Assembly: GCA_917880885.1 (NCBI GenBank)
Contig: OU862922.1
Location: 25,544,627-25,608,626, forward strand
Origin: Limnephilus marmoratus
Lineage: Eukaryota > Arthropoda > Insecta > Trichoptera > Limnephilidae
Length of the DNA: 64,000 bases
Direction of reading: 5' to 3'
The notes beneath the pieces are model-generated. The model was not told the origin of the DNA, did not search any database, and was given only the letters and a program-made list of their open reading frames with translations. Position 1 is the stretch's first letter. The number at the start of each line of letters is the position of its first letter. This document shows, piece after piece, positions 10,862 to 22,515 of this stretch. The translations under genes were made by a program, and so were the position numbers.

Positions 10862-13800
10862 AAAATATTTCCTCCTGGAAATCAAGAGGTCCATGTGTCA
10901 CTTCCTGAAGAGAACTGCATACTATATGAGCCTTGGTCGTAAATGTTAGTCATGGAAGAAGCCAAAATATAAGGATTGTCAGCCGGAAGGATCCTGGTGA
11001 TAGAAGTACTCCCAATCCATATAATGTACCTCATGGAAGAAGCGGTGACCACCGTACTGCAATACTGAAGCCATGACATAATGCGATGAACAGAAAGACG
11101 CATCAATCTATGCAGCTTCTCTCCAATTATGATGCATTCAATAACTGATGACCCAAGATGGCCCAAGGTAGAGATGAAATATCTGGTCTGGAATCTCAAA
11201 TTCAGCTTCTTTTGCTATTTATTTCTTCCAAAACTGATGACCCAAGATGGCCCAAGGTAGAGATAGAAGCTCTGGTACAACATCTTGAAGTCCAGCGTTG
11301 ATGATTTTGAAAGAATCTTCCTATGATGATGTCTTCAAGCGGGATAATGATGCGACGTGGCTTGAAGTCAGATGAATGCCTTGACCCACATTTTGAAACC
11401 AGCGACAATGAACATGAAGGATGCTTTCTTCTTAGTCTTGCTATTTAAATTTTCTTGAGATTATCTTGAAGTTCCCTACACTAAACTGCCTAAATAAGGT
11501 TACCAGCAACAAAGTAAGATATAAAAGGAAAGAAAAATTCAAGATGAAATATTTAAAAAATGATTATGTAAATGTATGCTCAAAGCTGAAATTGAAATTT
11601 TCCCACATAACATATTAAAGAACCCTAAATTAAAGATTTAATAATTGTAAAACTTCATGTCTTACACAAAAGAAACAATGAATTGATATGCAATTACAAA
11701 ATTAGAATGCACGGGATTTACTGAAGTTTGAAATAATATTACCCAGCGATGTAAATGTTTTATAAATAAAAGTGTTTTAAATTGAGATTAAATATGATAA
11801 AAAAAATTTATTATTCAATTAATCTAATACCCGGTAGATATCAAAATACAAAAAAATCAAAACATATGAAAATAAAATTTTTACTGAGATATTTTTAATT
11901 TATTCCTTTTCTTAAATTCCCAAAATAAAATAAAACAGCCTGTATTATGCTGAGCTGAGTATAAAATCTGAAAAATGAAATACTTAATTTGTTTGAAAGT
12001 AATTTAAAAAAACCCCATGTAGCAAATAATAACTTCGAGATAGTCAATAAACAATACCTAGGATGGTAAAATAATAATTAATGATAAATGTAATCAAATG
12101 TTGATAGATGGCTCTAGTATCGGCCCAATTATGTTCGTAATAAAATAAAAATATTTAATAATAATGTTACTACAAATTAGCAACAGATGTCATAGCTCTA
12201 TTCTCATAATAATCAATTAAAATAATTTTAAGGACCAACTGAACAGTTGTTATATTATAAAGCCTTGGTTAACTAAGTATTAATTGTATTTCAAGGCATC
12301 ATCGGTATAATGAAGGTTCCAACTTCCCGATTGAATTAACTCCATTTCATTATACTGGAATTTATTAATAATTCATCCTAAAATTTCCAAGACAGAATTC
12401 TTAGGAGGAAATATCAGACGACACAATATTTAACAAAAACTACAAACACACACAAACTTAATAGTTTTCTTAAAAGATTTAACCTATAAATATGCAATAT
12501 GAATACGGTAATCGCACATAAAGGACAGTTATCATTACTATCTCTTTCTATAAAAGTTCTTAGACCAAAACTTTCTGCCTGAATTATTGACACACATGGC
12601 TTCACTGAAATCCTCTCGAAAGAGATGAATGCCATGAGCTTCTTACAACTCAACAAATTAATCTTTATATGAAGATAATTAACTTCATATTCTGAAATCA
12701 AAAGAGACGGACATATCCTCATCGTAAGTTCACAGATTACGCCAAAGATTCCTCCGTATCTCGCGAATGAAAGTGAACAGGCAAACCGACGCCTTCTATG
12801 TTCGGTTAAAAACGTGTTTGCGCTACAGTGATAGGAAAATATTTTATATCCTATTTATAGAATGCAAAACAAGGAAGGTTGACATACTCAGAGGATCTCA
12901 ACGGAGATCATGTTATGCCCCTTAACTGCCGTTTTAAACGGTGGCAGTAATCGAATCAGTGTGAGATATATCCACTGCATTGAAGCGAAGCTCCAACTGT
13001 TTTGTTTAAAACAAAACTTGTCTGTTTCCTTCACTCAAGGACCAACAATCCGTACACAAGACAATATAATCGAAACCACAGTACATAAGACACATCCGTA
13101 CACAAGACAACAATAGAAGACAAAACAACCCAAAAACATTCAATGCTCAAAACTCATTTACTCTTTGAGAGCTGAATGTATTGTTAACAAAATTCATCTG
13201 CTTTTGTTGACGCACCAAAAACAGATAAATTTTTCCCCAAAATTGCACCGCACATCATATGCTATATTAACTAGCAACACCAGGATCTTTGATATGTCCT
13301 ATGACCGATTGATAACAGAATATTTAAAGTTTTCCGTTCTGAAAGTGAAGACGCAAACCCCAATAGCAGTTGTTGTATGTGTTATGTCAAACAATAATAT
13401 GTAGATGGCGTTATTGAGAAACTGACTAAATTATAACTTATGTCAAACTTGCATATTTATAATTACGAGATCTATTAAATGACCTAAAATATTGCGTGCT
13501 GTTAAGTTAATGAAAGTTATATGAAAAACCTTATTAGATAAAGTTTAAAGATGTAAATTCAATAAACCATTTATTTGTTCAACAATCTACTAATCGCTCC
13601 GAAAAAATACCTTGCAAACTCTGAAAACCCTATGAAAAGGAAGATATGCAAGTACTTCAAGGAACAGGCAATAGATCGCCAAAAAAAATTATAGATCAAT
13701 TAATATAATAACAATCTAAACTGAAGAAAAAAAAAATTAATAATTCCGACCAGAACTATAAAGAATCCTTATACCTGTGAATTTTTACGTATGTAAACAT

Positions 13801-15273
13801 GTGATAAAACTCTACATTATATATCAATTTAAATAGTTGTAATTTCATAACAATCATATTAGTTGCTCCGAAAGTTACTTCGCATAATCTCTAATAACCC
13901 TATTAAAGGAATATATGCAAAACAAATTTAAGGTTCAGCCAACTGATCGCAAAATATTATACAATCTTCTATACTAATTTATTGAATTATCCATTTATTG
14001 GAATCAAAACCCAAAAGATTAATTAGATAATAGCCGATGAACAAATAATATAGTGATAAGCAACATTTTGCATTCACCTACAAAATGATGATTTCAAAAT
14101 AACAGTTATTCATCAAACCCGAAAACTATAAGGAATTTATTTTATTTTAAAAGAAAAACTAATCCCGCCGACTAAAGAGAAATTAAAACTCGATAAAAAT
14201 CTATTAAAATAATGATTTGAATACAAATCCCTGTTATGTACTAAAATCGGAATTTAATGAAATTTATCAAACCCTCACAAAAAAAATTTGTATAAAATAT
14301 TAAACCGAAAGAACATAATGATATATTGCAAGGAAATTTAATTTCTTTTGAAAGCCCTACATGAGGAAAGAATAAAAAAAATCATCGATCAAATCAATAT
14401 AACCCGGATAATAAATTATAAAAATTAATTTACGTGAAACTAGCTTTAGTCGCTTTGCATAACAGGACAGCCCGAATTCTGTAGACGAAGGCTTTGATGA
14501 CGTCTTATCTCCACCCGGATGTCCAGCAAAATTTGGTCCGCGTCTGAAATGCACGTTTGGTTACATTTATTATTATGAAAAATAAAATTTGTATAAGGGG
14601 AACAAAAATGAAATCAAAATTCCCAAAGTAAGATTGTAAAAGTTCACAATGTAACAGAACATATCAATTGCAGGTAGGATAACTATTTGTATTAAGTTTA
14701 TAACATGTGAAGAAATTCATGTGTGCAATGATGTCAATAATAATTATTGCATCAGGTAGGTAGGTAATTAATGAAATTTACACATTATTGCAAAATATAA
14801 GCACGAAAAATATCACAAAATAAATGCAATGAGATTAAACAGCCACTCATAACACAGTGTAAATAATTTAGCTTGTAATAAAATATACTTACAAGTTTCA
14901 ATTATTAACGGATGACCAGCACGAGTTTTGTACAAAGTGATATTATTAAATTTGCCGAAATATTATTAATTCCATCTGCAGAAATTAAATCCATCCCATC
15001 TGCTATAAAAACAATGTGTACCTACCTAAATAATTAGTAGGAGAAATAAATATGATTAGTACAAGACAAACAAATAACACAAAATAAAATGAGTTGTGGA
15101 TGAACAAGCCCAAGTAAATATAAAATATGCAATTAACAAAAGTAAAATGAATACATACCCACGACGGTAAAAGCAACACACCAACGAATTGTAACCTCAA
15201 TCTAACCTAAAATGACATATCGCGGAGAATTTAAATCATATCCACATAAAACTTGCAAAACATAGTTTGACTG

Positions 15274-15297
15274 GAACTACCACGTTGGGCTCGCCAC
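15274..15297 (-). other. Primer-binding-like site of the LTR element
   Basis: On the minus strand TGGCGAGCCCAACGTGG starts one base after the LTR ends. It resembles the TGGCGCCCAACGTGGGG-type sites common in insect LTR retrotransposons, with a small difference near its start. This fixes the element on the minus strand. Confidence 0.6.
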
Positions 15298-15905
15298 TGT
15301 CATGGTTTAAAATGAGTTACCTAATTAAATTGGTATTATGTATGTAATAAAATGGCTAGCTACAGTCTGGAAGTAGAACATGATAAATGTCAAGTCTATG
15401 AAATAAAAGAGGAAATTAAATATTATAATAAGATTTATTGAATTAATATTGACATGACATTTACGAAGCAATTATTAAAGACTCTATAAAGATTATTTGA
15501 TCTCAAGGGGTGTTTGTAAAACTCGAAGAGTTTTACAACAATCAAACTACGTGTGATAAGAATTTAAGTTATGTGGAAAACAAGCAAGGTTGGACGCCAG
15601 AGTGTTTAAACAGCAACACCCAAGTATTAAATAGTAAAACCAAAATGGTAACCTTGAATATCTGACTAAAATAAATAATATATTAGGATTTAGATTAACG
15701 TTACGAATTCGATGCGCCATGGTGATGTTGGTTTCAATCCGTCGCAGGTATCCGCTCCGCTACTTGGGCTTGCTCGATCCAAACTGAAGCGCCCGAACTT
15801 TTCCGAAGCATCTCGAAACATCTGCCGCCCCTTCGGAGTGCAATGCTGCCAACCAAATCATGCGAAATTTGCGAATCGCTCACGACGCTAGCAGCAAATG
15901 TTACA
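15298..15905 (-). repeat. LTR (5' LTR of the minus-strand element)
   Basis: 608 bp, TGTCATGG...ATGTTACA, followed by the ACGT target duplication. It is the direct repeat of 10235-10842 and should carry the promoter, transcribed toward lower coordinates. Confidence 0.9.
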
Positions 15906-16077
15906 ACGTGTTCTTTGAATCAGTGATGATCAATCTTTTTAGAAGGAGGGTCAATTTATCCATTTTCAAATTCGCGAACCGCAGGAGGTAGGGAACCTAC
16001 AGCTTGAAATTCCAAAATTTGCAGTCGGTGGTGTCGCAAACCTATTTGTATTTTCCAGAGAAACGTTTTAATAAAAC

Positions 16078-16785
16078 AATAGAGAACTCCAGTCCAATTT
16101 TTTTTATATTTTTTAATGAATAATGACCTTCTAAGTTAAATAACTGCTAACTAACTGAGTTAGTTTTAAAAGTTAAAATAATTGTCAAAGTTTTAATTTT
16201 TCAAGACCCCCGAAAACCACCGTATGTATGGTGAGTCGTATGACGTCATCACTCCTGAAAAATTACTATAGAATCGGGCAATCAGCTGATCAACTACCGC
16301 CATTTGGAATTCCGTTTTTCGAAGTATTCTCCCTAGAAGAAGCATTACTATTTTTTTGTGCATTAGTTTTTGAATATTTTCAATAATAGAGATAAACTAA
16401 TAAGAGACACCTTTATTTTTGAAACATTATTTAGGCCTAAATAATGTTTCAATAAACACAACAACTAAATCTCTATAAACAGTATATAAATAAACGAATA
16501 AATTAATACGATGGCTTGTATCATATCATACATTCCCATACAATGACTTTACGGTGACTTCACGACACGCCGAACAGTGACGTCACCACTAAAATTTCAA
16601 TAATGCCAACTTGACGGCGTATTTTTACGACCCGATTAAAAATGGACTTTTTAATATTTTTTTAAAAACTCTGCGTTTAATATTATTAAATAAAACTTAT
16701 ATATTCAGAATCAGCGTTTATTGGTCTAAATGAAAATATTTTTTTTAAGCCATAAAATTTTTCACTGGAGTTCCTTATTATAGAT
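16078..16785. mobile_element. TIR element, copy 1 (about 0.7 kb)
   Basis: The ends are inverted: ATAGAGAACTCCAGT on the left and ACTGGAGTTCCTTATTA on the right. The interior contains CAAGACCCCCGAAAACCACC, TGACGTCATCACTCCTGAAA and TAATAGAGATAAACTAATA, all found again at 50.1-51.04 kb. It also contains a local palindrome GAAACATTATTTAGGCCTAAATAATGTTTC (written as ACATTATTTAGG/CCTAAATAATGT, 16423-16450). No coding sequence. Confidence 0.7.
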
Positions 16786-17515
16786 TTGAAAAACCGCAGG
16801 CGATTTTATCTCTCCTAGGCCAAACCAATAAATGCTGTCAATTTTTTCATTCAGAAATTTTAAAGAACATAAAAAAAACTACTTAGAATTTTTGGCAATT
16901 GTTGATTTTTTAATGGTTCCGAAAGTTAAATGAAATTTAGTTAAGAAAACTTTTGTAACAAATATCTCAAAAAAGTGCTGCGGTGCGAAGGCGATGTTTT
17001 GTCTTTTAAAAATATGTAAGATTTTTTAAAATTATTTTGGACTGCTGATTCAAAACTTTGAATAAAGACTAACGTTTTCCGTTAAACGCTCCAGTCAAAC
17101 AGAATAGAAACCTGTATAGATATTGAATTTTCTTCACAGCAAATTTTGTTCATATTTTATTTAGGACAGACGAATTATGCTGTTATAAAAAAGACGGCAC
17201 GAAAAAAGATGGAAAGGATTATAAAGGAGTGTGACCAGTATTGTTTAATTTTATTTTTCACTACTTGTTACTCGAGAAAATACTTTATAGTCCATCAACT
17301 AGGAATCCGCCTCCATAATCCTTTATCAAACTCACTAATTTCGGGTGTCGGTGCATAGATGCATGCGTGAAGTTAGTGATGTGAAATATTCCTGCGTAAT
17401 GGGTAAAAGCATATAAGTTATAATAATTGAACTTAAGAGTTATTATAAGTTCAACGAATAAATCATATCAGACAAGCGATGAAGGAGGTACGTACCAAAA
17501 GTATTTAATTAATTT
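16786..17515. other. No gene recognised
   Basis: A short plus-strand frame at 17146-17358 has no recognisable motif. A partial inverted repeat (TTGAACTTAAGAG...TTATAAGTTCAA) is seen near 17428-17456. Confidence 0.4.
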
Positions 17516-17806
17516 AGTAGCAGACCCGGCCACACGTTGCTGTGGCTAACGAAACACAATGCCATTACCCAACCTTTATAAAATCCACACAACCCGCTTG
17601 CCAGCTGCACGCTGCCTGAATTGAATATTTGAATTTCTCGGTTTTTCTCTACTATAATAAGCATGTATTATAAACCTTCCTCTTGAATCCCTCTATCTAT
17701 TGGTGAAAACCGCATGAAAATCCGTTGCGTAGTTTAAAAGTTCTATGCGCACATACATTTTAGGCGACTTCATTTTATATTATGTAATGATGATGATAAT
17801 TCTTAT
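17516..17806 (+). mobile_element. RTE-tailed retroposon, copy 1
   Basis: It begins TAGCAGACCCGGCCACACGT and ends CTTCATTTTATATTATGTAA followed by TGATGATGAT. The short TGA/ATG-type tail instead of poly(A) is characteristic of RTE-clade 3' ends and SINEs that use them. It shares the CTATCTATTGGTGAAAACCG and AAAATCCGTTGCGTAGTTTA landmarks with 34690-34873 and 41405-41775. Confidence 0.7.
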
Positions 17807-17889
17807 TTTGATTTTTTAATTTCTTTAGTTTCAATATTTGACAGATGATGTCGTATGGTTTTTCAAGCTAACTAACGTTCGAAAGGTTT

Positions 17890-18225
17890 TTTTTTACATG
17901 AGCTCCATACAGGAGGCCATGAGGAAAATAATTTCCCTCAGGGCCTATGTCATATTTGGGGATGCTGTGTGGAGGTTTTTTTTTTAAGGAAAGCAAGGAG
18001 AGGTGATTTCTGGGAAAGAAAATGGTTTAAGGGGTGGGTAGAAATCTGGGGTTCAATGTGTCCTGGTCATACCCTCCAAGACAAACCTCACTCCATGAAC
18101 CCGGGCACCCCTGCTAAATCACCAAACGAAGCGAACCAATTAGGGTGACTTATGGCAGAGGTGTTGGTTATCCAATAAAGGTTCCCGGGGCGGCGGTACC
18201 CATTCTCGCCCCCCCAATTGTAATT
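17890..18225 (-). mobile_element. SINE family A copy, near full length
   Basis: Read on the minus strand it runs from TACCGCCGCCCCGGGAACC through TTGGATAACCAACACCTCTG, AGGGGTGCCCGGGTTCATGG and CCTCCACACAGCATCCCC to CTCCTGTATGGAGCTCATGT and an A tail (plus-strand TTTTTTTTTAC at 17886-17897). It is a good reference copy for the family. Confidence 0.75.
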
Positions 18226-19143
18226 TTCTTCTTTCGTAAAATCAATGATTCTTTTTAAAAATATATTTTTAGTATATTTTATATAGTTATAAAATATTTA
18301 CATTTTATATCTGGTATATATCTATTCTAAAACTACCTACTATAATAATAATCTAGTACTAAAATTTGGAATTCGCAAGATTGAAACATTACCCTAAAAA
18401 TTGTAAGACTATGCTTCTCTTCTGATGCAAATATTTTTTTCATGAATACTTTTAGCTCCACAAAACACAATTATAATATCCCATGATTTCTTACAGGTCT
18501 GCGCTCGATCAGGATCATTAAATTAAATTACTTATATCACCATTCAAACTGTTTTAAATATCTTCTGATCTAGTTTAAAAAAAAATCGGTCGTAAGGCTT
18601 GATAAATATATTTCTCCAAAGTTTTTTTGATTGCACATGAACAAAAATGGGGGTAATAAATATTTTTTATGTTAACATAAATAACGCACTTCAAACAACA
18701 CGAAAGTATAGAATTTCCTCAGAATATCACTTTACCCCATCTTGCCGATGTAATAACTCATGACCCTTTACAGTTTTTCAAAAGAAAGTGTCAGAAAAAC
18801 AGAAGCTACGACTATAATAATAGTTAGGTATATGATATTGATAAATACGTAGTGTGACACGAAGTCCTGAACGGTCACCCTTTGAGACAAGACTCGAATA
18901 TTATTTCTTTAAGAGTACGAATTATACAGAGATACAGGCGAGTTCCAAGGAAGCTGATTTAGTTATTGTAAAGTGTTATAATTAGTCTATGATTAGTTCT
19001 CATATTGCTTTAGTTGTCTTTAGACTCTTCGGGTCACATGGTCTCATTTCCGAGCTGTGCCGGAAGTAACCGAAGGTAGATGTGCGTAGTCATTATAATC
19101 CTAGAGCTGAGCTCGTCAGACAAAATCCTACCTTCCTACCTTT
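18226..19143. other. No gene recognised (0.9 kb)
   Basis: AT-rich, no repeat copies or convincing frames. Nothing further can be supported. Confidence 0.4.
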
Positions 19144-19799
19144 TACAGGGAGTATTAGAAGCACCCGACAAACTTTAATCGGATTTTGACTTTTTTTCAC
19201 CAAAAACATTTTTTTTAAGTAATAGGTATTAGATTGTTAAGGTCGAAGCAGGGGATTCCGCATTTACTCGATTAAGTGACCGGTGACAGCATGTGAAAGA
19301 TTTTTTTAAAACAATACCACCGATAACGAAAAATTTATTAAATTTATTTACTCCAAATAAGATAATAAATCACTGATAAAAGTTTGTCTGTTACGTGGTG
19401 TATTATTTACTCCAAATAAATCCAAACGAGATAAAAGTTTGTCTGTTACGTGGTGTATTATTTACTCCAAATAAATCCAAACGAGATAAAAGTTTGTCTG
19501 TTACGTGGTGTATTATTTACTCCAAATAAATCCAAACGAGATAAAAGTTTGTCTGTTACGTGGTGTATTATTTACTCCAAATAAATCCAAACGAGATAAA
19601 AGTTTGTCTGTTACGTGGTGTATTATTTACTACAAATAAATCCAAACGAGATAAAAGTTTGTCTGTTACGTGGTGTATTATTTACTCCAAATAAGATAAT
19701 AAATCACTGGTAAAAGTTTGTCTGTTACGTGGTGTATTATTTACTCTAAATAAAATAATAAATCACTGGTAAAAGTTTGTTTGTTACGTTACCCTGTAT
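19144..19799. mobile_element. Diverged relative of the palindromic MITE, with internal expansion
   Basis: It starts TTACAGGGAG and ends TTACCCTGTA. The interior keeps GTGACCGGTGACAGCATGTG (compare GTGACCAGTGACAACATGCG in the 49-kb element) and the arm motif TTTACTCCAAATAA...AATCACTGG. The arm motif has expanded into a 55-bp tandem array. Confidence 0.6.
19349..19788 (+). repeat. 55-bp minisatellite, about 8 units
   Basis: TTACGTGGTGTATTATTTAC recurs at 19391, 19446, 19501, 19556, 19611 and 19666, an exact 55-bp spacing, with diverged units at both edges. Each unit contains AAAGTTTGTCTG and TCCAAATAAATCCAAACGAG. The central units are almost identical, so homogenisation is recent. Confidence 0.9.
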
Positions 19800-20040
19800 A
19801 ATAGCGATTCTCATTGAATTTTTTTTCTTTTTCGTCAAGGTGACTTGTAAAAGTGTCACGTTGCTTACAGTACATTATATTGATTTCTTATTAAAACACA
19901 ATGGCAACAAATAAATCCATTTTATGTTAACATGTGGTTTAGTAAATCATAATAATTACTCTAAAATAATTGTGGATAGTCAAGTCCCGCATTCCGAATT
20001 TCTACCGAAATATAACATAATATTTCTCATGATACATCAG

Positions 20041-20482
20041 CTTCTTACAGGAGGCCCTAAGGAAAATATTTCCCCTCAGGGCCAATGTCATCTTTGGGGA
20101 TGTTGTGTAGGGGGTATTTTTTAGGAAAAGAATGAGAAGAAGTTCTGGAAAGAAAAAAGGTATGAAGGTGGATAAGTGTGTCCAGGATTGACGGACATAT
20201 GAATCCATCCAATGCGCTGCAAGATGATGTTCTAAAAGAGTCCGACTGGAGAGGTTAAAGGGACTCCCTCAATCCTTCTCTCCCTATCTGGCTTGCCATG
20301 CAGCTGATGGGCAGACGCATCGGCCGCCATCTCACTTCGTAAACCCGGGCATCCCTGTTAAGTCATCAAACGTAGTTAATCACTTGAAGTGACCTATGGC
20401 AAACGTAGTGAATCACTTGAAGTGACCTACGTTGGTTATCCAATAAATGGTTTCCGGGGCGGCGGTACCCAAACCCGCCTCA
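20041..20482 (-). mobile_element. SINE family A copy with internal duplication
   Basis: It contains AGGAGGCCCTAAGGAAAATA, GGGGATGTTGTGTAGGGGGT, CCCGGGCATCCCTGTTAAG and GGTTATCCAATAAATGGTTT, ending CGGGGCGGCGGTACCC. The segment AATCACTTGAAGTGACCTA with preceding AAACGTAGT occurs twice, near 20368 and 20402. The A tail is largely lost. Confidence 0.75.
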
Positions 20483-21002
20483 CAAATAAATCCGTCAGCC
20501 CATTTATGGAACGGGTCGTGTTGGGTGAGAGCTAAAAATTATGCCTTACACATCTTCATAATACTATCTCCCTCTTCATATAACCTTCGCATCTCCCTGT
20601 GTCAAATATATCTTCAGCACATTTTAGTTATTACGTGAACACGTGCGAATTTCTTATCTTTTTATTATTATTTTAAAAGTCTTGCCTTACTTAAGGGAAC
20701 TTTATCTCAACTTTTTCTCCAGGGAAAAATATATTATTCACATTAGAAAATGTAACGTAATGAGGTTTAAGGGTAAAAGTTAGACGAATTTATTTCAGTT
20801 AATAGTGTTCGTGAAAATAACACTTTTTAATATATTTTTAATAATACATATTTAATCAAAATAGAAATTAATTGATCATTTATAATTTCATATATTTATT
20901 TAATTATTTTTAGTAATCTATAATCAGAAAATTTAAGGGTGTCAAGCTGTAATCGATGTTAAAAGTGATTTTTAACATTACTACTCAAAATGGCCGGCGA
21001 GA
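20483..21002. other. No gene recognised
   Basis: AT-rich filler between SINE loci. No supported features. Confidence 0.4.
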
Positions 21003-21080
21003 ATGGGGTGGTGTGAAGGAAACAGGAATGAGGGGTGGGTAGGAATCTGGGGTCGGTGTCCAGGAGTGATGGACGTGTTT
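21003..21080 (-). mobile_element. SINE family A body fragment
   Basis: AGGGGTGGGTAGGAATCTGG and GTCCAGGAGTGATGGACGTG match the SINE body. The piece is abutted by the A tail (plus-strand T run) of the next insertion. Confidence 0.55.
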
Positions 21081-21842
21081 TTTTTTTACATTAACTCCAC
21101 ACAGGAGGCCTTGAGGAAAATAATTTCCCTCAGGGCCTATGTCATCTGGGATGCTGTGTGGAGGGTCTTTTTGAGGAGAGGAAGGAATGAACATTGGTCT
21201 TGAAGAGACCCATGTTGTAGGAAGGAGGAAACACAGAGGTTCTCATGTGACAAATATCAACCGTGTACAAATGTTGGGCATGCGTTTGGCGTGTTTCCCG
21301 ACTATGCACCGGTGCCGAAGGGATCAATGATGCTAGTTCCTTGGAGCATCTTCCATTGTAATACCGGTAGAACAAGGATAGCATTCCGACTATTTACGAT
21401 AGACTTCACCAATTTCCTGGGCACATCTTGAGGGATTCGATGTCCGAAAACAGACAGCTGACCACGGGAAAGCATTAAAATGTGCCCGCAGACCGAACCA
21501 ATCTGCTGACCTATAGTGCCATACTTTTCTCTTCAGCCTCTCGTTTGGTGGTCTGAAGTTTACAGGGATTGATGTCGTCACCAGGCAGTGGTCGGACGAT
21601 CCTAAAGGCGCTGTGACTTCAATCTTGTAACCGTGTGGCACAGTAGTTAACAATAGGTCTAACAGATTGGAACGGTGAGTCTGGACATCAGGAACCCTTG
21701 TGGGCTCCTGAACCATTTGCTCCAATCCGTGGCAAAGGGCAAAGGATTCCGCTTGGCGTCCAGCCGAGTCTGTTGATCCTGAGAAATTCAACCAAGGTTC
21801 GTTATGAACATTGAAGTCCCCCAGGACCACAAACTCTGCCCT
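21081..21842 (-). pseudogene. Internally deleted LINE: endonuclease domain joined to C-terminus and 3' tail
   Basis: The minus strand encodes, at 21830-21390, the C-terminal half of an apurinic-type endonuclease. VLGDFNVHNEPW carries the conserved GDFN block and GSSDHCLV the catalytic SDH motif. Almost directly after it (from about 21366) comes the extreme LINE C-terminus: YRYYNGRCSKELASLIP, RETRQTHAQHLYTVD and MGLFKTNVHSF. It runs into a 3' tail (CAGCATCCCAGATGACATAG ... CTCCTGTGTGGAGTTAATGT) and poly(A). The whole reverse transcriptase, normally hundreds of residues, is missing. The 3' tail is the same as that of SINE family A, which makes this LINE lineage the probable source of its retrotransposition machinery. 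Confidence 0.82.
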
Positions 21843-22340
21843 GTGATTCCATCCCTCCCACTACAATGCAAGGCAATGGGTTGAGAGAGTCCGGCTCGCA
21901 AGATTTAGGTTAGGTCTCGCCACCCAATAGGATGGTAAACACATTCGCCACCAAAATCTAGAGAAACATCTCCCCATGAATCCGGGAACATTAGAGGTTA
22001 TCCATCCTTAACCGCCCTGGTACAAGTAACAGATGGTCACTCCTTCAAGGCTTTCGCAAGGATTTAATTTTTTTTGAAAGAGCGAAGCTAAATATAATTT
22101 AGAACAAATTTAGACCTCCAATGTCCCTGCATACGTTGTTAGTAAGCAGTATGCAAGCGCTTAGCGGGAAATACAAGATACAATTTGTGTAAGTATGACA
22201 AAATATAGACAAGACAATGGGACAGGTTGGTGAATGAATGAATCCGGGAATACCTGATAACTGACCAAACCGTACCGAACCACTTGGGGTGACTAATGGA
22301 AGATGTGTTGGTTATCCAATAAATGGTTCCAGGAACCAAT
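21843..22340 (-). mobile_element. SINE family A body, interrupted by a second retroposon
   Basis: CACTACAATGCAAGGCAATG, AGAGTCCGGCTCGCAAG and, further on, GAACCACTTGGGGTGACTAA and GTTGGTTATCCAATAAATGG match SINE family A. A retroposon splits it at 21989-22237. The SINE 3' tail is absent; its place is taken by the adjacent LINE, so the locus is either a LINE insertion into a SINE or a chimeric retrocopy. Confidence 0.65.
21989..22237 (-). mobile_element. Retroposon family B copy with 13-bp duplication
   Basis: It is flanked by ATGAATCCGGGAA on both sides (21976-21988 and 22238-22250). On the minus strand it reads GCATACTGCTTACTAACAAC, GACATTGGAGGTCTAAATTT, AGCCTTGAAGGAGTGACCAT and GGGCGGTTAAGGATGGATAA. 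The same order occurs at 35040-35375 in plus orientation. No coding sequence; it may be a SINE or a LINE 3' end. Confidence 0.75.
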
Positions 22341-22515
22341 TAAATTGCCTTTAAAGTTACCCATTTGCAGACCCCAATAGATACTAATATACGGAACGGT
22401 GGGCTCTCAGTTCACCGCGTCCTTACACCACTCAGTTTTATCGATTCCTTACTGATCCATCGGACGAAGGCGACGGCCTCGTTCGAAATAAATGTAAATA
22501 TTTTACAATTCCAAT

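Larger units (their letters stand above)
10235..15905 (-). mobile_element. Young non-autonomous LTR retrotransposon (5671 bp)
   Basis: Two direct 608-bp repeats bound a 4455-bp interior. The whole is flanked by an exact ACGT duplication (10231-10234 and 15906-15909). On the minus strand the element begins TGTAACATTTGCTGC. A primer-binding-like TGGCGAGCCCAACGTGG follows the first LTR, and a purine-rich GGTGGAGGGGTAA directly precedes the second. I read only about two differences between the LTRs, so insertion is recent. The interior has no gag, protease, RT, RNase H or integrase motif, only short frames, so mobilisation must have been in trans. It has an internal repeat of GATGACCCAAGATGGCCCAA near 11.15 and 11.24 kb and diverged repeats between 13.6 and 14.2 kb. 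Confidence 0.88.

Noticed and set aside
10671..11408. Minus-strand frames as possible gag/pol of the LTR element
   Set aside because: No zinc knuckle, protease, RT or integrase motif, and part of the region is LTR.
19349..19788. Regular array that could suggest CRISPR
   Set aside because: The whole 55-bp unit repeats with no variable spacers, and the setting is eukaryotic; it is a minisatellite.
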